Shown here: positions 45,408-52,198 of the stretch, in pieces | Numbering within the stretch: position 1 is the stretch's first letter | Layout of the letters: every line of letters starts with the position of its first letter | Assembly: GCA_021414065.1 (NCBI GenBank) | Contig: JAIOPE010000103.1 | Coordinates: 1-64,000, forward strand | From: Planctomycetota bacterium | Lineage (GTDB): Bacteria > Planctomycetota > JAJSAM01 > JAJVHW01 | Direction: 5' to 3' | DNA: 64,000 nt | Notes under the pieces: generated by a model | What the model was told of the DNA's origin: nothing | Databases searched by the model: none | What the model saw: the letters and a program-made list of their open reading frames with translations, nothing else | Program-made: the position numbers and the translations under genes

Positions 45408-46255
45408 TGCTCGCCGCGCTGTCAGGTTGGACGACGCTCGGCGTCGGCGGCCCCGCAGACGAGATGGTGTTCCCCGAGACCGTGGACGACGCGGCTGCGG
45501 TCGTTCGCCGTTGTGCCGCGTCCGGACTGCCCTGGCGCGCGCTCGGAAAGGGGTCGAACCTGCTCGTGGACGACGCCGGAGTGCGCGGCGTCGTCATCAA
45601 CACGCAGCGACTCCGTGACATCTCGGTCGCGCCGGACGGTCGCGTTCGCGCGGGCGCGGGCGTGGCGACGTCGGTGCTGATGCGGAGGACGATGGACGGG
45701 GGGCTCGGCGGTCTCGAGTGTCTCGTCGGCTACCCGGCGACCGTCGGCGGCGCCGCGAGGATGAACGCCGGGGGACGTTGGGGCGAGACGGGCGCACGGA
45801 TCGAGGACGTCGTCGCGATCGACGCCGCGGGCGAGATCGTCACGGTGTCCGCCGCGGACTGTGCTTTCGGATACCGGCACAGCGCGCTCGGACGAATGCT
45901 CGTCGTCGAGGTCGGGTTCCGCCTGCCCCAAGTGGACGTTGCCGCCTATCGCCTGCGGATCAGCGAGATCCATCGTGAGAAGGCGGCGGCCCAACCCCTG
46001 AAGGAGCCGAGTGCAGGGTGCGTCTTCCGCAATCCCGTCGGGGCTTCGGCGGGGCGCCTGATCGACCAGGCCGGCCTGAAGGGTCGAGCCGTCGGCGGGG
46101 CGATGGTCTCGAACGTCCACGGCAACTTCATCGTGAACCGCGGCGGAGCCGCTGCGACGGACGTTCTGAGGCTGATCGACACGATGCGGGAGGCGGTCCT
46201 GAGGAGCTCTGGAATCGAACTCCGGACCGAGGTCGAGATCTGGAGGCGCGGATGA
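45404..46255 (+). CDS. murB: UDP-N-acetylenolpyruvoylglucosamine reductase MurB
   Basis: MurB reduces UDP-GlcNAc-enolpyruvate to UDP-MurNAc with NADPH and FAD. 283 residues: FAD-binding LGKGSNLLVDDAGVRGVVI near 48-66, LVGYPATVGGAARMNAGGRW near 107-126, the catalytic Ser in EPSAGCVFRNP near 206, GRLIDQAGLKGRAVGGAMVS near 220, and HGNFIVN followed by the C-terminal active-site Glu near 277 (RTEVEIW). It fits the shorter type II enzymes. No ddl follows; a 192-base gap does. Confidence 0.92.
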   Translation: MMLAALSGWTTLGVGGPADEMVFPETVDDAAAVVRRCAASGLPWRALGKGSNLLVDDAGVRGVVINTQRLRDISVAPDGRVRAGAGVATSVLMRRTMDGGLGGLECLVGYPATVGGAARMNAGGRWGETGARIEDVVAIDAAGEIVTVSAADCAFGYRHSALGRMLVVEVGFRLPQVDVAAYRLRISEIHREKAAAQPLKEPSAGCVFRNPVGASAGRLIDQAGLKGRAVGGAMVSNVHGNFIVNRGGAAATDVLRLIDTMREAVLRSSGIELRTEVEIWRRG

Positions 46256-46447
46256 TGTCCCCGGCCCTCAGTAGTCTCTCCCCGTCGAAGGAGTTCGGCG
46301 GCCCGGCGGCCGTTGGTCTCCCCCGGCAGGTCGGCGCCGTCCCCGCGCACCGACCTTCGGGTCTCGGTCTGTCGCGGGGAGAAGCCTTCCGCCGCGCGGC
46401 ACCGGGCATGAACTCCCGGCGGTCCGTCGGCACCACCTGGAGATCTC

Positions 46448-46723
46448 ATGATCGTTCCCGAGAAGATGAGCCTGTCGGACTTCGTTTCCCGCCGCATGCA
46501 CCCGGTGAAGGTGACCATCAGCCTCATGCGGCACGAGCTGCAGAACCACACGAAGGGCGAGGTCACGGAGATGAGCAAGCACCTGCTCAACTCGGCGATC
46601 TCCACCCTCGAGCTGTTCGTCGAGGACTACGAGAAGCTCCTCCAGACGACGCAGAAGGCCGCGACCACGGCCACGGCGGACCGCAAGTTCGTCGAAGACA
46701 CGAAGCCGCTCATCCAGGCCTGA
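46448..46723 (+). CDS. Small conserved-looking protein in the dcw cluster, unknown
   Basis: The 91-residue soluble helical protein starts at ATG 46448 with GGAG 8 bases upstream. It has VSRRMHPVKVTISLMRHELQ and a second amphipathic helix STLELFVEDYEKLLQTTQKA. There is no membrane segment, Cys or zinc motif. Codon use matches its neighbours, supporting a real gene. No family recognised. It sits where ddl is normally found, between murB and the FtsQ-like gene. Confidence 0.65.
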   Translation: MIVPEKMSLSDFVSRRMHPVKVTISLMRHELQNHTKGEVTEMSKHLLNSAISTLELFVEDYEKLLQTTQKAATTATADRKFVEDTKPLIQA

Positions 46724-46747
46724 GCGTCCCGGTGGGAAGGTGTCGGC

Positions 46748-46769
46748 GCCGTCCGGCCCCCCGGACGGC
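46748..46769 (+). terminator. Hairpin after the 91-aa gene
   Basis: GCCGTCCGG (46748-46756), loop CCCC and CCGGACGGC (46761-46769) form a perfect 9-bp stem 25 bases after the stop codon, without a T-run. Termination or mRNA stability control in the middle of the cluster is possible. Confidence 0.45.
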
Positions 46770-46839
46770 GTCCGAACCCTGCCGCGCGACTCGCGGCGAG
46801 CGGGGGCGCGTCGGCGCGCCCGCACGTCGTCGCGCCGAG

Positions 46840-46899
46840 CTGCGACTCGCCGATCTGCCACTCGCCGATCTGGGCCTGACCGATCTGCGCCTGATCCTG
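46840..46899 (+). repeat. 15-bp imperfect tandem repeat, 4 units
   Basis: Units ctgcgactcgccgat, ctgccactcgccgat, ctgggcctgaccgat and ctgcgcctgatcctg follow one another exactly at 15 bp. Read on the + strand in one frame they give LRLADLPLADLGLTDL, which resembles pentapeptide repeats. The frame has no good start, so I treat it as non-coding sequence just upstream of the FtsQ-like gene. Confidence 0.6.
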
Positions 46900-46943
46900 C
46901 GAACCACATCACGATGCGGTCCGTTGGGACCGGGAGGTGAACG

Positions 46944-47993
46944 ATGACCTCAACCGTGATCTCCACGGAAACCGGACCGCGGATCGGGCCACGAGCGCGC
47001 TCTCGCCTCGAGTTCGGGGCGAAGGCGTTCCTCGTCGTCAGCTTCCTCGGAACGCTGACCGCGGGGGTGATGCGATTGCAGCAGAAGGCCCTGGCCGACG
47101 AATCGCACTTCGTGGACCTCGGGGCGTGGTCCATCGTGGAGAAGCCGTCGTGGGCGACCGCAGACGACGTCCGCGCCATCCGCGATGCAACGCGTCTGCG
47201 GGGTTGGCAGACGTCGCTTCTCGACCCGGCCGCAGGTCCCGTCGTCTGGCGGTCCATCGATCTTGCGCCGACGGTCGTCCGCGTCGCCGGCATGAAGAAG
47301 TGCTACCCCGACGAGTTCGAAGCCGTGATCGAGATGCGGCGCCCGGTGGCGGCGGTGCAGATCGGCGGTGTTGCTCCGGCGCCCAAGTCGTCAGGGAAAG
47401 CGGGCGGGAAGTCGGCGCCCACGCAGGCTGCGAACTCCGCTCGAACTGCGATCGCCTGGGTCGAGGTGGACGAGGACGGCATCGCGGTGTCGCCTCCGCT
47501 CGCCGCGAGGCCGGTGCGCGACGGTTCTCCGCTGCGCGTGGTGACCGGTGTGCCCGGGCCTGCGCCCGCGGTCGGCACGCGGTTCGGGGCCGATGTGATC
47601 GAGGCGTCCGACCTGCTCTCGGAACTCGACCGGTTCGGCTCGGACGACGAGCACGCCATGCTCGCGACGATCGACGAAGTGGACGTCTCGAACTTCGGAT
47701 GCCGAAAGCGGGCCGAAGCGTCGGAGATCGTGCTCCGCGCTGCGGCACGTACGTCGGTTGGTGCGACCGGAGGAACGTCGCAGAAGCCCGGGAGACGCTG
47801 CGACGTCGAGTGGGGCCGCGCGTCGCCCTCGGACGCCTACGACCCGGAGCCTCTGTTCGGAGCGAAGGCGTCGAGACTCGTGCAGGTGCTGCGGATGTTC
47901 CCGGGTCTCGATGGACTCTCGACGGTGAAAGTCGCGTTCGCCGATCTGGTCGTGGTCCCGGCCCAGGGTTCGGCGCTCGCGCAGTCGAAGTGA
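46944..47993 (+). CDS. ftsQ: FtsQ-like division protein (divergent)
   Basis: This 349-residue bitopic protein has a basic cytoplasmic N-terminus, one membrane helix at about 27-45 and a large outer domain. The end of the protein (RLVQVLRMFPGLDGLSTVKVAFADLVVV) matches the final beta-strand pattern of FtsQ/DivIB, and the gene is in the ftsQ position. The POTRA-like part (residues ~55-125) is weakly recognisable, and there is a Lys/Ser/Gly-rich insertion near 150-165. The symbol is therefore positional. GGGAGGTG SD is ideal. FtsQ would link FtsL/FtsB to FtsI/FtsW. Confidence 0.55.
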   Translation: MTSTVISTETGPRIGPRARSRLEFGAKAFLVVSFLGTLTAGVMRLQQKALADESHFVDLGAWSIVEKPSWATADDVRAIRDATRLRGWQTSLLDPAAGPVVWRSIDLAPTVVRVAGMKKCYPDEFEAVIEMRRPVAAVQIGGVAPAPKSSGKAGGKSAPTQAANSARTAIAWVEVDEDGIAVSPPLAARPVRDGSPLRVVTGVPGPAPAVGTRFGADVIEASDLLSELDRFGSDDEHAMLATIDEVDVSNFGCRKRAEASEIVLRAAARTSVGATGGTSQKPGRRCDVEWGRASPSDAYDPEPLFGAKASRLVQVLRMFPGLDGLSTVKVAFADLVVVPAQGSALAQSK

Positions 47994-48015
47994 CGTCCCT
48001 CCGGGGGCGTCGCTC

Positions 48016-48702
48016 GTGAGCGCAGGCGCGGACCCGCGCCTGCGGCCCGGCGCGTCAGCGGCTCCGTCGGCATCCCCGGACGCCGCCGACGGCAGCCAGT
48101 CGCACCCGGACGCCTACCCATGGGTCCCTTCGCTCCTGCTCGCTGTCGTAGGCGCGTCGTCGGTCTGGATCTCCACGCTCCCGGCGCCTGCTGGACGCGG
48201 TGCCGCGCAGTGCGTGGCTCCGCATGCGCTCCTGGTGATCTTCGACGCATCGACGGCGCTGCTGCTCGTGCGACCGGGTCGGCGGGGGCTCGCTGAGACA
48301 CTCGCGCTGGCGGCGCTCGCCGCACCGTTCCACGCCGCGCTGGGAGCCGCGGCGCAGGCCGGCGCCGGGGCACACGCGGCGCTGGCGACGTCCTGCGCGG
48401 CCTGGGCTGCGATGGCACTCGTGACGTCAAGGCTCGCGCCGCGGCTTGCACCGGTCACTGCGTCGCTCGTGGTGTTCGGATTGCCGCTCGCGGGATACGG
48501 CCTCGGCGAGTTCGCGCGGTTGCCGGTCGCGGCCGTCTTCCTCGCGTCGCCGCTGACCGGCCCGGTCGTTCTCGCGCAGGGGGCTGGTTCGGGATCGCCG
48601 GGCGACGCCGTGCCGGCGCTGGCGGCGGCGACTCTCGCATCGCTGGGCGCGGTCTCGGCTGAGGCCCTGCACCGCCGCGCGGCGCGGAAAGGCCGCCCGT
48701 GA
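48016..48702 (+). CDS. Membrane protein of unknown function
   Basis: From GTG 48016 this 228-residue product has an Ala/Pro/Ser-rich N-terminal ~35 residues, followed by about five to six hydrophobic segments rich in Ala/Leu/Val (for example SLLLAVVGASSVWIS, VIFDASTALLLV, LAPVTASLVVFGLPLAGYGL). No charged catalytic motif or known family was seen. The stop overlaps the next gene by 4 bases. Confidence 0.6.
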   Translation: MSAGADPRLRPGASAAPSASPDAADGSQSHPDAYPWVPSLLLAVVGASSVWISTLPAPAGRGAAQCVAPHALLVIFDASTALLLVRPGRRGLAETLALAALAAPFHAALGAAAQAGAGAHAALATSCAAWAAMALVTSRLAPRLAPVTASLVVFGLPLAGYGLGEFARLPVAAVFLASPLTGPVVLAQGAGSGSPGDAVPALAAATLASLGAVSAEALHRRAARKGRP

Positions 48703-49904
48703 CGGTGCGCCGGAACCTGCGCGCGGCCGTCGTTGCGTCCTGCGGTCTGCTCGCGGCCCGAGTGTCCATCGCATCGGCGGGCGAGCCCGAGTTCCCCCTC
48801 GGACCGTGGGTGCGGGCCGGCCGACCCGTTGTGGTTCGCGTGCCCGGCGCCACTCGAGTGCGCGGTGGGGGGGCGCCATGGGCACTTCCAGTTGGCGAGC
48901 GAGGCGATGAGTTCGTCATTCAGGTGGCCCGCGGGGATCTCGAACTCCAGTCGCTCGAGATCGAGGAAGCGGGTGTGCTCCGTCGCGTCGAAGTGAGGCT
49001 GCGAGCGCTCCCGGCATCCGGTCCCGTCGTCGCCACGTTCGACGGCCCAGGCGCGCGGGAGGTGCTCATCCCGCCGACCGCGTTGCCGACGGTGCGCGAA
49101 GGATGGCTGATCTTCGACGATCTCCGCGGCGAGCGCGACGGGCTCAGCCCCGCGGAGGCGGCGGCCATCGCGGCGTGGCGCGCGTCGCCTCGCGCGGGGC
49201 AGTCCGACGCGGCGTTCGAACCGCTCACGTGGTCCCCGGGTCCCGATGCCTTCCGCGCCGCGGCCGCCGTCGCTGCGGGCGCCCCGCGCCTGCCCCGCGA
49301 CGTCGCCCTCGCTCTGCTGCTCGCTGCGGCGGCCGAGGTGTCGCTCCTCGCGCTCGCAGCCCGTCGCCGCCCGGCGGTGCGGGCGATCTGGCTGGCCGGG
49401 CCTCCCCTGGCGGCATTGATCTGGCTCGTGTCTGCAGGGCGGCTCCCCGGGGACGTGCGCGCCGTCACGTTTCGGCTCGACGGCCCGTCGCGACGGCTCC
49501 TCATCGTCCGGTTCGACTCGCCACGTGGCGGTGAAGTCTCGTTCCGCGTGCCCGACGACGCGACTGCGCCGGCGATCCTCCGGTACGACGAGGACGACGT
49601 GTCCGCCGTGAACGCATCCGCCGGGCGCGAGGTCGTTCTTCCGATCCCCGCTGGCCAGTCCCGCGTGGTGGCGTGGAGCGTCCCCGTCGCTGCGGCGACG
49701 GGCCCCGACGATGTCCCCGGTCCTGCAGGGGACACCGAGCCGCAGCCCGACGCGCGGACATCCTGGCTGGGGCTGCGCGCGACCGGTGTCGCCGCCCCGG
49801 CGCGGGACGACCCGTTCCTTCGGCGAAGGGGCTTTCGACCGGTCGAAGGCGCCGCGTTCACGGTGATTCCCACCGTGCGTCCCACACCCGCCGAGCGAAA
49901 ATAG
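48699..49904 (+). CDS. Membrane-anchored exported protein of unknown function
   Basis: In this 401-residue product a signal peptide (AAVVASCGLLAARVSIASAG) is followed by a beta-rich domain (about 30-145). Next come two closely spaced hydrophobic helices at about 203-246 (ALALLLAAAAEVSLLALAA and AIWLAGPPLAALIWLVSAG), then a second beta-rich domain and a Pro-rich end. The layout of two outer domains around a helical pair is unusual. No family recognised. GTG start overlaps the preceding membrane-protein gene. Confidence 0.6.
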   Translation: MTVRRNLRAAVVASCGLLAARVSIASAGEPEFPLGPWVRAGRPVVVRVPGATRVRGGGAPWALPVGERGDEFVIQVARGDLELQSLEIEEAGVLRRVEVRLRALPASGPVVATFDGPGAREVLIPPTALPTVREGWLIFDDLRGERDGLSPAEAAAIAAWRASPRAGQSDAAFEPLTWSPGPDAFRAAAAVAAGAPRLPRDVALALLLAAAAEVSLLALAARRRPAVRAIWLAGPPLAALIWLVSAGRLPGDVRAVTFRLDGPSRRLLIVRFDSPRGGEVSFRVPDDATAPAILRYDEDDVSAVNASAGREVVLPIPAGQSRVVAWSVPVAAATGPDDVPGPAGDTEPQPDARTSWLGLRATGVAAPARDDPFLRRRGFRPVEGAAFTVIPTVRPTPAERK

Positions 49905-49998
49905 TGGTGCGCCGACCGTCGCGCGCCCATCATCCGACGTTTCCCCCAGGCTTCCCGCGCGAAGTGCGCCGGAACGGGGCGGGCACTCGGAGCACTCC

Positions 49999-50427
49999 AT
50001 GGGTAGCTACATCGCCAAGAAGGGCGGCGAGCCTCGCGGCTGGCATCTGGTCGACGCCGCGGGCCACGCCCCCGGTCGTCTCGCCACGCGGATCGCCCGC
50101 GTCCTCATGGGCAAGCACCGCCCGACCTACACGCCGCACGTCGACACCGGCGAGTTCGTCGTCGTGATCAACGCGGGCAAGGTCAAGTTCACCGGCAACA
50201 AGCTCGAAGGGCAGCGCTACTGGCGTCACTCCGGCTACCAGGGCAGCCTCAAGTCCAAGACTGCCGCCGAGGTCCTCGCCACGGCGCCGGAAGACGTCAT
50301 GTACACCGCCGTGAAGAAGATGCTTCCGAAGACCAAGCTCGGGCGCCAGATGGTGCGCAAGCTCAAGGTGTATCCGGGTGCAGAGCACCCGCACGTCGCG
50401 CAGGCCCCGCAGCCCCTGACCTTCTAG
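49999..50427 (+). CDS. rplM: 50S ribosomal protein L13
   Basis: A full-length 142-residue L13, which binds 23S rRNA and is an early assembly protein. Seen: WHLVDAAGHAPGRLATRIAR near 15-34, LMGKHRPTYTPHVDTGEFVV near 36-55, VNAGKVKFTGNK-type core, YWRHSGYQGSLKS near 74, and the C-terminal VKKMLPKTKLGRQMVRKLKV with YPGAEHPHVAQ. It is followed 28 bases on by rpsI, the usual pair. Confidence 0.97.
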   Translation: MGSYIAKKGGEPRGWHLVDAAGHAPGRLATRIARVLMGKHRPTYTPHVDTGEFVVVINAGKVKFTGNKLEGQRYWRHSGYQGSLKSKTAAEVLATAPEDVMYTAVKKMLPKTKLGRQMVRKLKVYPGAEHPHVAQAPQPLTF

Positions 50428-50455
50428 ACCGCAGACGCACAGAGGAATCAAGAAG

Positions 50456-50938
50456 ATGAACATGATGAGCGAGTCGTCTGAGGTCCAGGCCGCCCCGGCC
50501 GAGGACGCCGTCGCCGAAGCCGTCGCTGCCCCCGCCGCGCCTCCGGCGCCTCCGGGTCCGGCGAGAGCTGTCGGTCGCCGCAAGAGTTCCACTGCCCGCT
50601 GCCGGATCGCCCCCGGCGAGGGGAAGTTCACGGTCAATGGACGCACCGTCAACGACTACTTCCTCGACCTCCGCGCGCGCCAGATCGCCCTGGCTCCGCT
50701 TGAGATCGTCGGCGGCGCGTCGAAGTGGAACGTCATCATCGTGGTCTCGGGCGGCGGTACGAGCGGCCAGGCCGGCGCGGTCTCGCTCGCGCTCTCTCGC
50801 GCCCTGCTCCTCGGCGACACGTCGCTCACCGGCGCCATCCGCGGCGCGGGCCTCATGACGCGCGACGCGCGCGTGAAGGAACGCAAGAAGTACGGACGTC
50901 GCGGCGCCCGTCGCGGCTTCCAGTTCAGCAAGCGCTGA
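50456..50938 (+). CDS. rpsI: 30S ribosomal protein S9 with N-terminal extension
   Basis: Residues ~37-160 are a standard S9: GRRKSSTARCRI near 40-51, GKFTVNGRTVNDYF near 56-69, VSGGGTSGQAGAVSLALSRA near 97-116 and the basic tail ERKKYGRRGARRGFQFSKR, whose C-terminal SKR contacts P-site tRNA. The first ~35 residues are an Ala/Pro/Glu-rich extension not found in Escherichia coli. The SD AGAGGAA fits the start at 50456. Confidence 0.95.
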   Translation: MNMMSESSEVQAAPAEDAVAEAVAAPAAPPAPPGPARAVGRRKSSTARCRIAPGEGKFTVNGRTVNDYFLDLRARQIALAPLEIVGGASKWNVIIVVSGGGTSGQAGAVSLALSRALLLGDTSLTGAIRGAGLMTRDARVKERKKYGRRGARRGFQFSKR

Positions 50939-50990
50939 AGTCGAACGGGGATTTCGGTCCCCGCTCGATTGCACAGGACACCGAGTCCTC

Positions 50991-51022
50991 AGAGGGACGA
51001 CGCCAAACGGCGCCGTCCCTCT
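50991..51022 (+). terminator. Terminator hairpin after rpsI
   Basis: AGAGGGACG (50991-50999) pairs with CGTCCCTCT (51014-51022), and inside it CGCC pairs with GGCG around an AAAC loop, with one A/C mismatch between the two stems. TCGATTCC follows. It is well placed to end the rplM-rpsI transcript 53 bases after the stop. Confidence 0.65.
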
Positions 51023-51068
51023 TCGATTCCGCGCTGGACTCGCCGACGAGGCATAGTCTCCGCGCCGC

Positions 51069-51676
51069 ATGGCCGGACACTCCCACTGGGCGAACATCGC
51101 CTACAAGAAGGCGGCGGTCGACAAGAAGCGCGGCAAGCTGTGGAGCAACATCTCCCGGCAGATCCTGACCGCTGCGAAGACTGGCGGCGGGAGCGTGGAC
51201 TCGAACATTCGCCTGCGGTTCGCGGTGGCCGCCGGCCGCGCCGCCAACATGTCGAACGACCAGATCAAGCGGATCATCGACAAGGGCACCGGCGTCAACA
51301 GCGCCGAGACCTTCGAGGACGTCGTCTACGAGGGCTACGCGCCGGGTGGGTGCGCCGTTCTGGTCGAGGCCATCACCGACAATCGCAATCGCACGGCCGG
51401 CGAGGTGCGCAACATCCTCGAGAAGCGCGGCGGGAACCTCGGGTCCACCGGGTCCGTGGCGTGGCAGTTCCACCGCCGGTCGGTCGTGCGCCTCGCGAAG
51501 GGCGCGGCGACCGAGGACGACGTGATGAACGCCGTGCTCGACGCCGGCGCCGACGACATCGAGTGGATCTCGCGACGGCGAAGCGCGTCACCGCACTTCT
51601 CGAGGAACTCGAGGAGAACGACGACGTTCAGCATGTCCACACCAACGCTGCTTTCCCTGACGGATTCGAGGGCTGA
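51069..51676 (+). pseudogene. yebC: YebC/PmpR-family protein with internal deletion and frameshift
   Basis: The N-terminal part is a clear YebC family protein: MAGHSHWANIAYKKA at 1-15, KGTGVNSAETFEDVVYEGYA and NRNRTAGEVRNILEKRGGNL, up to MNAVLDAGADDIE (about residue 165). Right after that, in the +2 frame (from about 51563), comes the family's C-terminal end: VDLATAKRVTALLEELEEND, DVQHVHTN, stop at 51674-51676. About 45 codons that normally lie between are missing, and the loss is not a multiple of three. Without correction, translation continues out of frame to 51773 and overlaps the next gene. Full YebC proteins relieve ribosome pauses or regulate transcription; this copy is probably broken, unless it is an assembly error. 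Confidence 0.85.
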
Positions 51677-51712
51677 CCGCGCGAAGCGGTCCGCCGTGAG
51701 GAGATACCGACG

Positions 51713-52084
51713 ATGCCGAAGGAACCGAAGGACCAGGCCCGCAGGGACAAGCTCGCCGATGCGCGCGGGATGAAGACCGTGGACACGTTCAAGGTGAGCC
51801 ACCGCGGATTCCAGCGGGTGTTCGCCAAGCACTTCGGTGCGGAGAACCCCGAGGTCGAAGCGGCCTCGTACCATCTCGCCAAGATCGAAGCGGCGCTCCC
51901 GTCGATGCGCGAAGCGATCCGGCTCGCGCGTTACCCGAAGGCCGGCGACCGAAATCCGCGCCGCATGGCGCTCGGACTGATCGAGAACCTCACCGTCCTG
52001 CAGTCCAACCTGCGCAAGGCGAACGAGGCGCTTGAGCTGCTGGCGACGGGCAAGGTCCGCGAGTCGTCGGGCGAAGAGGAGTAA
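51713..52084 (+). CDS. Small basic helical protein of unknown function
   Basis: This 123-residue soluble protein has a Lys/Arg/Glu-rich N-terminus (MPKEPKDQARRDKLADARGM), then FKVSHRGFQRVFAKHFGAEN and long helices (ASYHLAKIEAALPSMREAIR; LGLIENLTVLQSNLRKANEA). No family recognised. An SD-like GTGAGGAG is present 7-15 bases before the ATG. It is followed by two terminator-type hairpins. Confidence 0.65.
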   Translation: MPKEPKDQARRDKLADARGMKTVDTFKVSHRGFQRVFAKHFGAENPEVEAASYHLAKIEAALPSMREAIRLARYPKAGDRNPRRMALGLIENLTVLQSNLRKANEALELLATGKVRESSGEEE

Positions 52085-52090
52085 CTCCCA

Positions 52091-52129
52091 GCCGCCGGTG
52101 CGTCGGCGGTTCGCGGTCGCACCGGCGGC
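52091..52129 (+). terminator. 12-bp stem hairpin downstream of the 123-aa gene
   Basis: GCCGCCGGTGCG (52091-52102) and CGCACCGGCGGC (52118-52129) are exact complements around a 15-base loop, 6 bases after the stop codon. No T-run. Confidence 0.55.
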
Positions 52130-52149
52130 CGGGGACGGATAAGTAATGC

Positions 52150-52176
52150 GGCGCCCGCGCCGCTGGCGCGGGCGCC
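52150..52176. terminator. Bidirectional terminator between convergent genes
   Basis: GGCGCCCGCGCC (52150-52161), loop GCT and GGCGCGGGCGCC (52165-52176) form a perfect 12-bp stem followed by TCTTCC. It lies 22 bases past the end of the minus-strand ppdK gene, so it could serve both directions. Confidence 0.65.
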
Positions 52177-52198
52177 TCTTCCTGTCAGGCCACGGAGG

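Noticed and set aside
46018-46947. Pentapeptide-repeat-like frame ending at the FtsQ-like start
   Set aside because: Most of it is antisense-like to murB in another frame; only four 15-bp repeats give the pattern and no start with a ribosome site exists near them.
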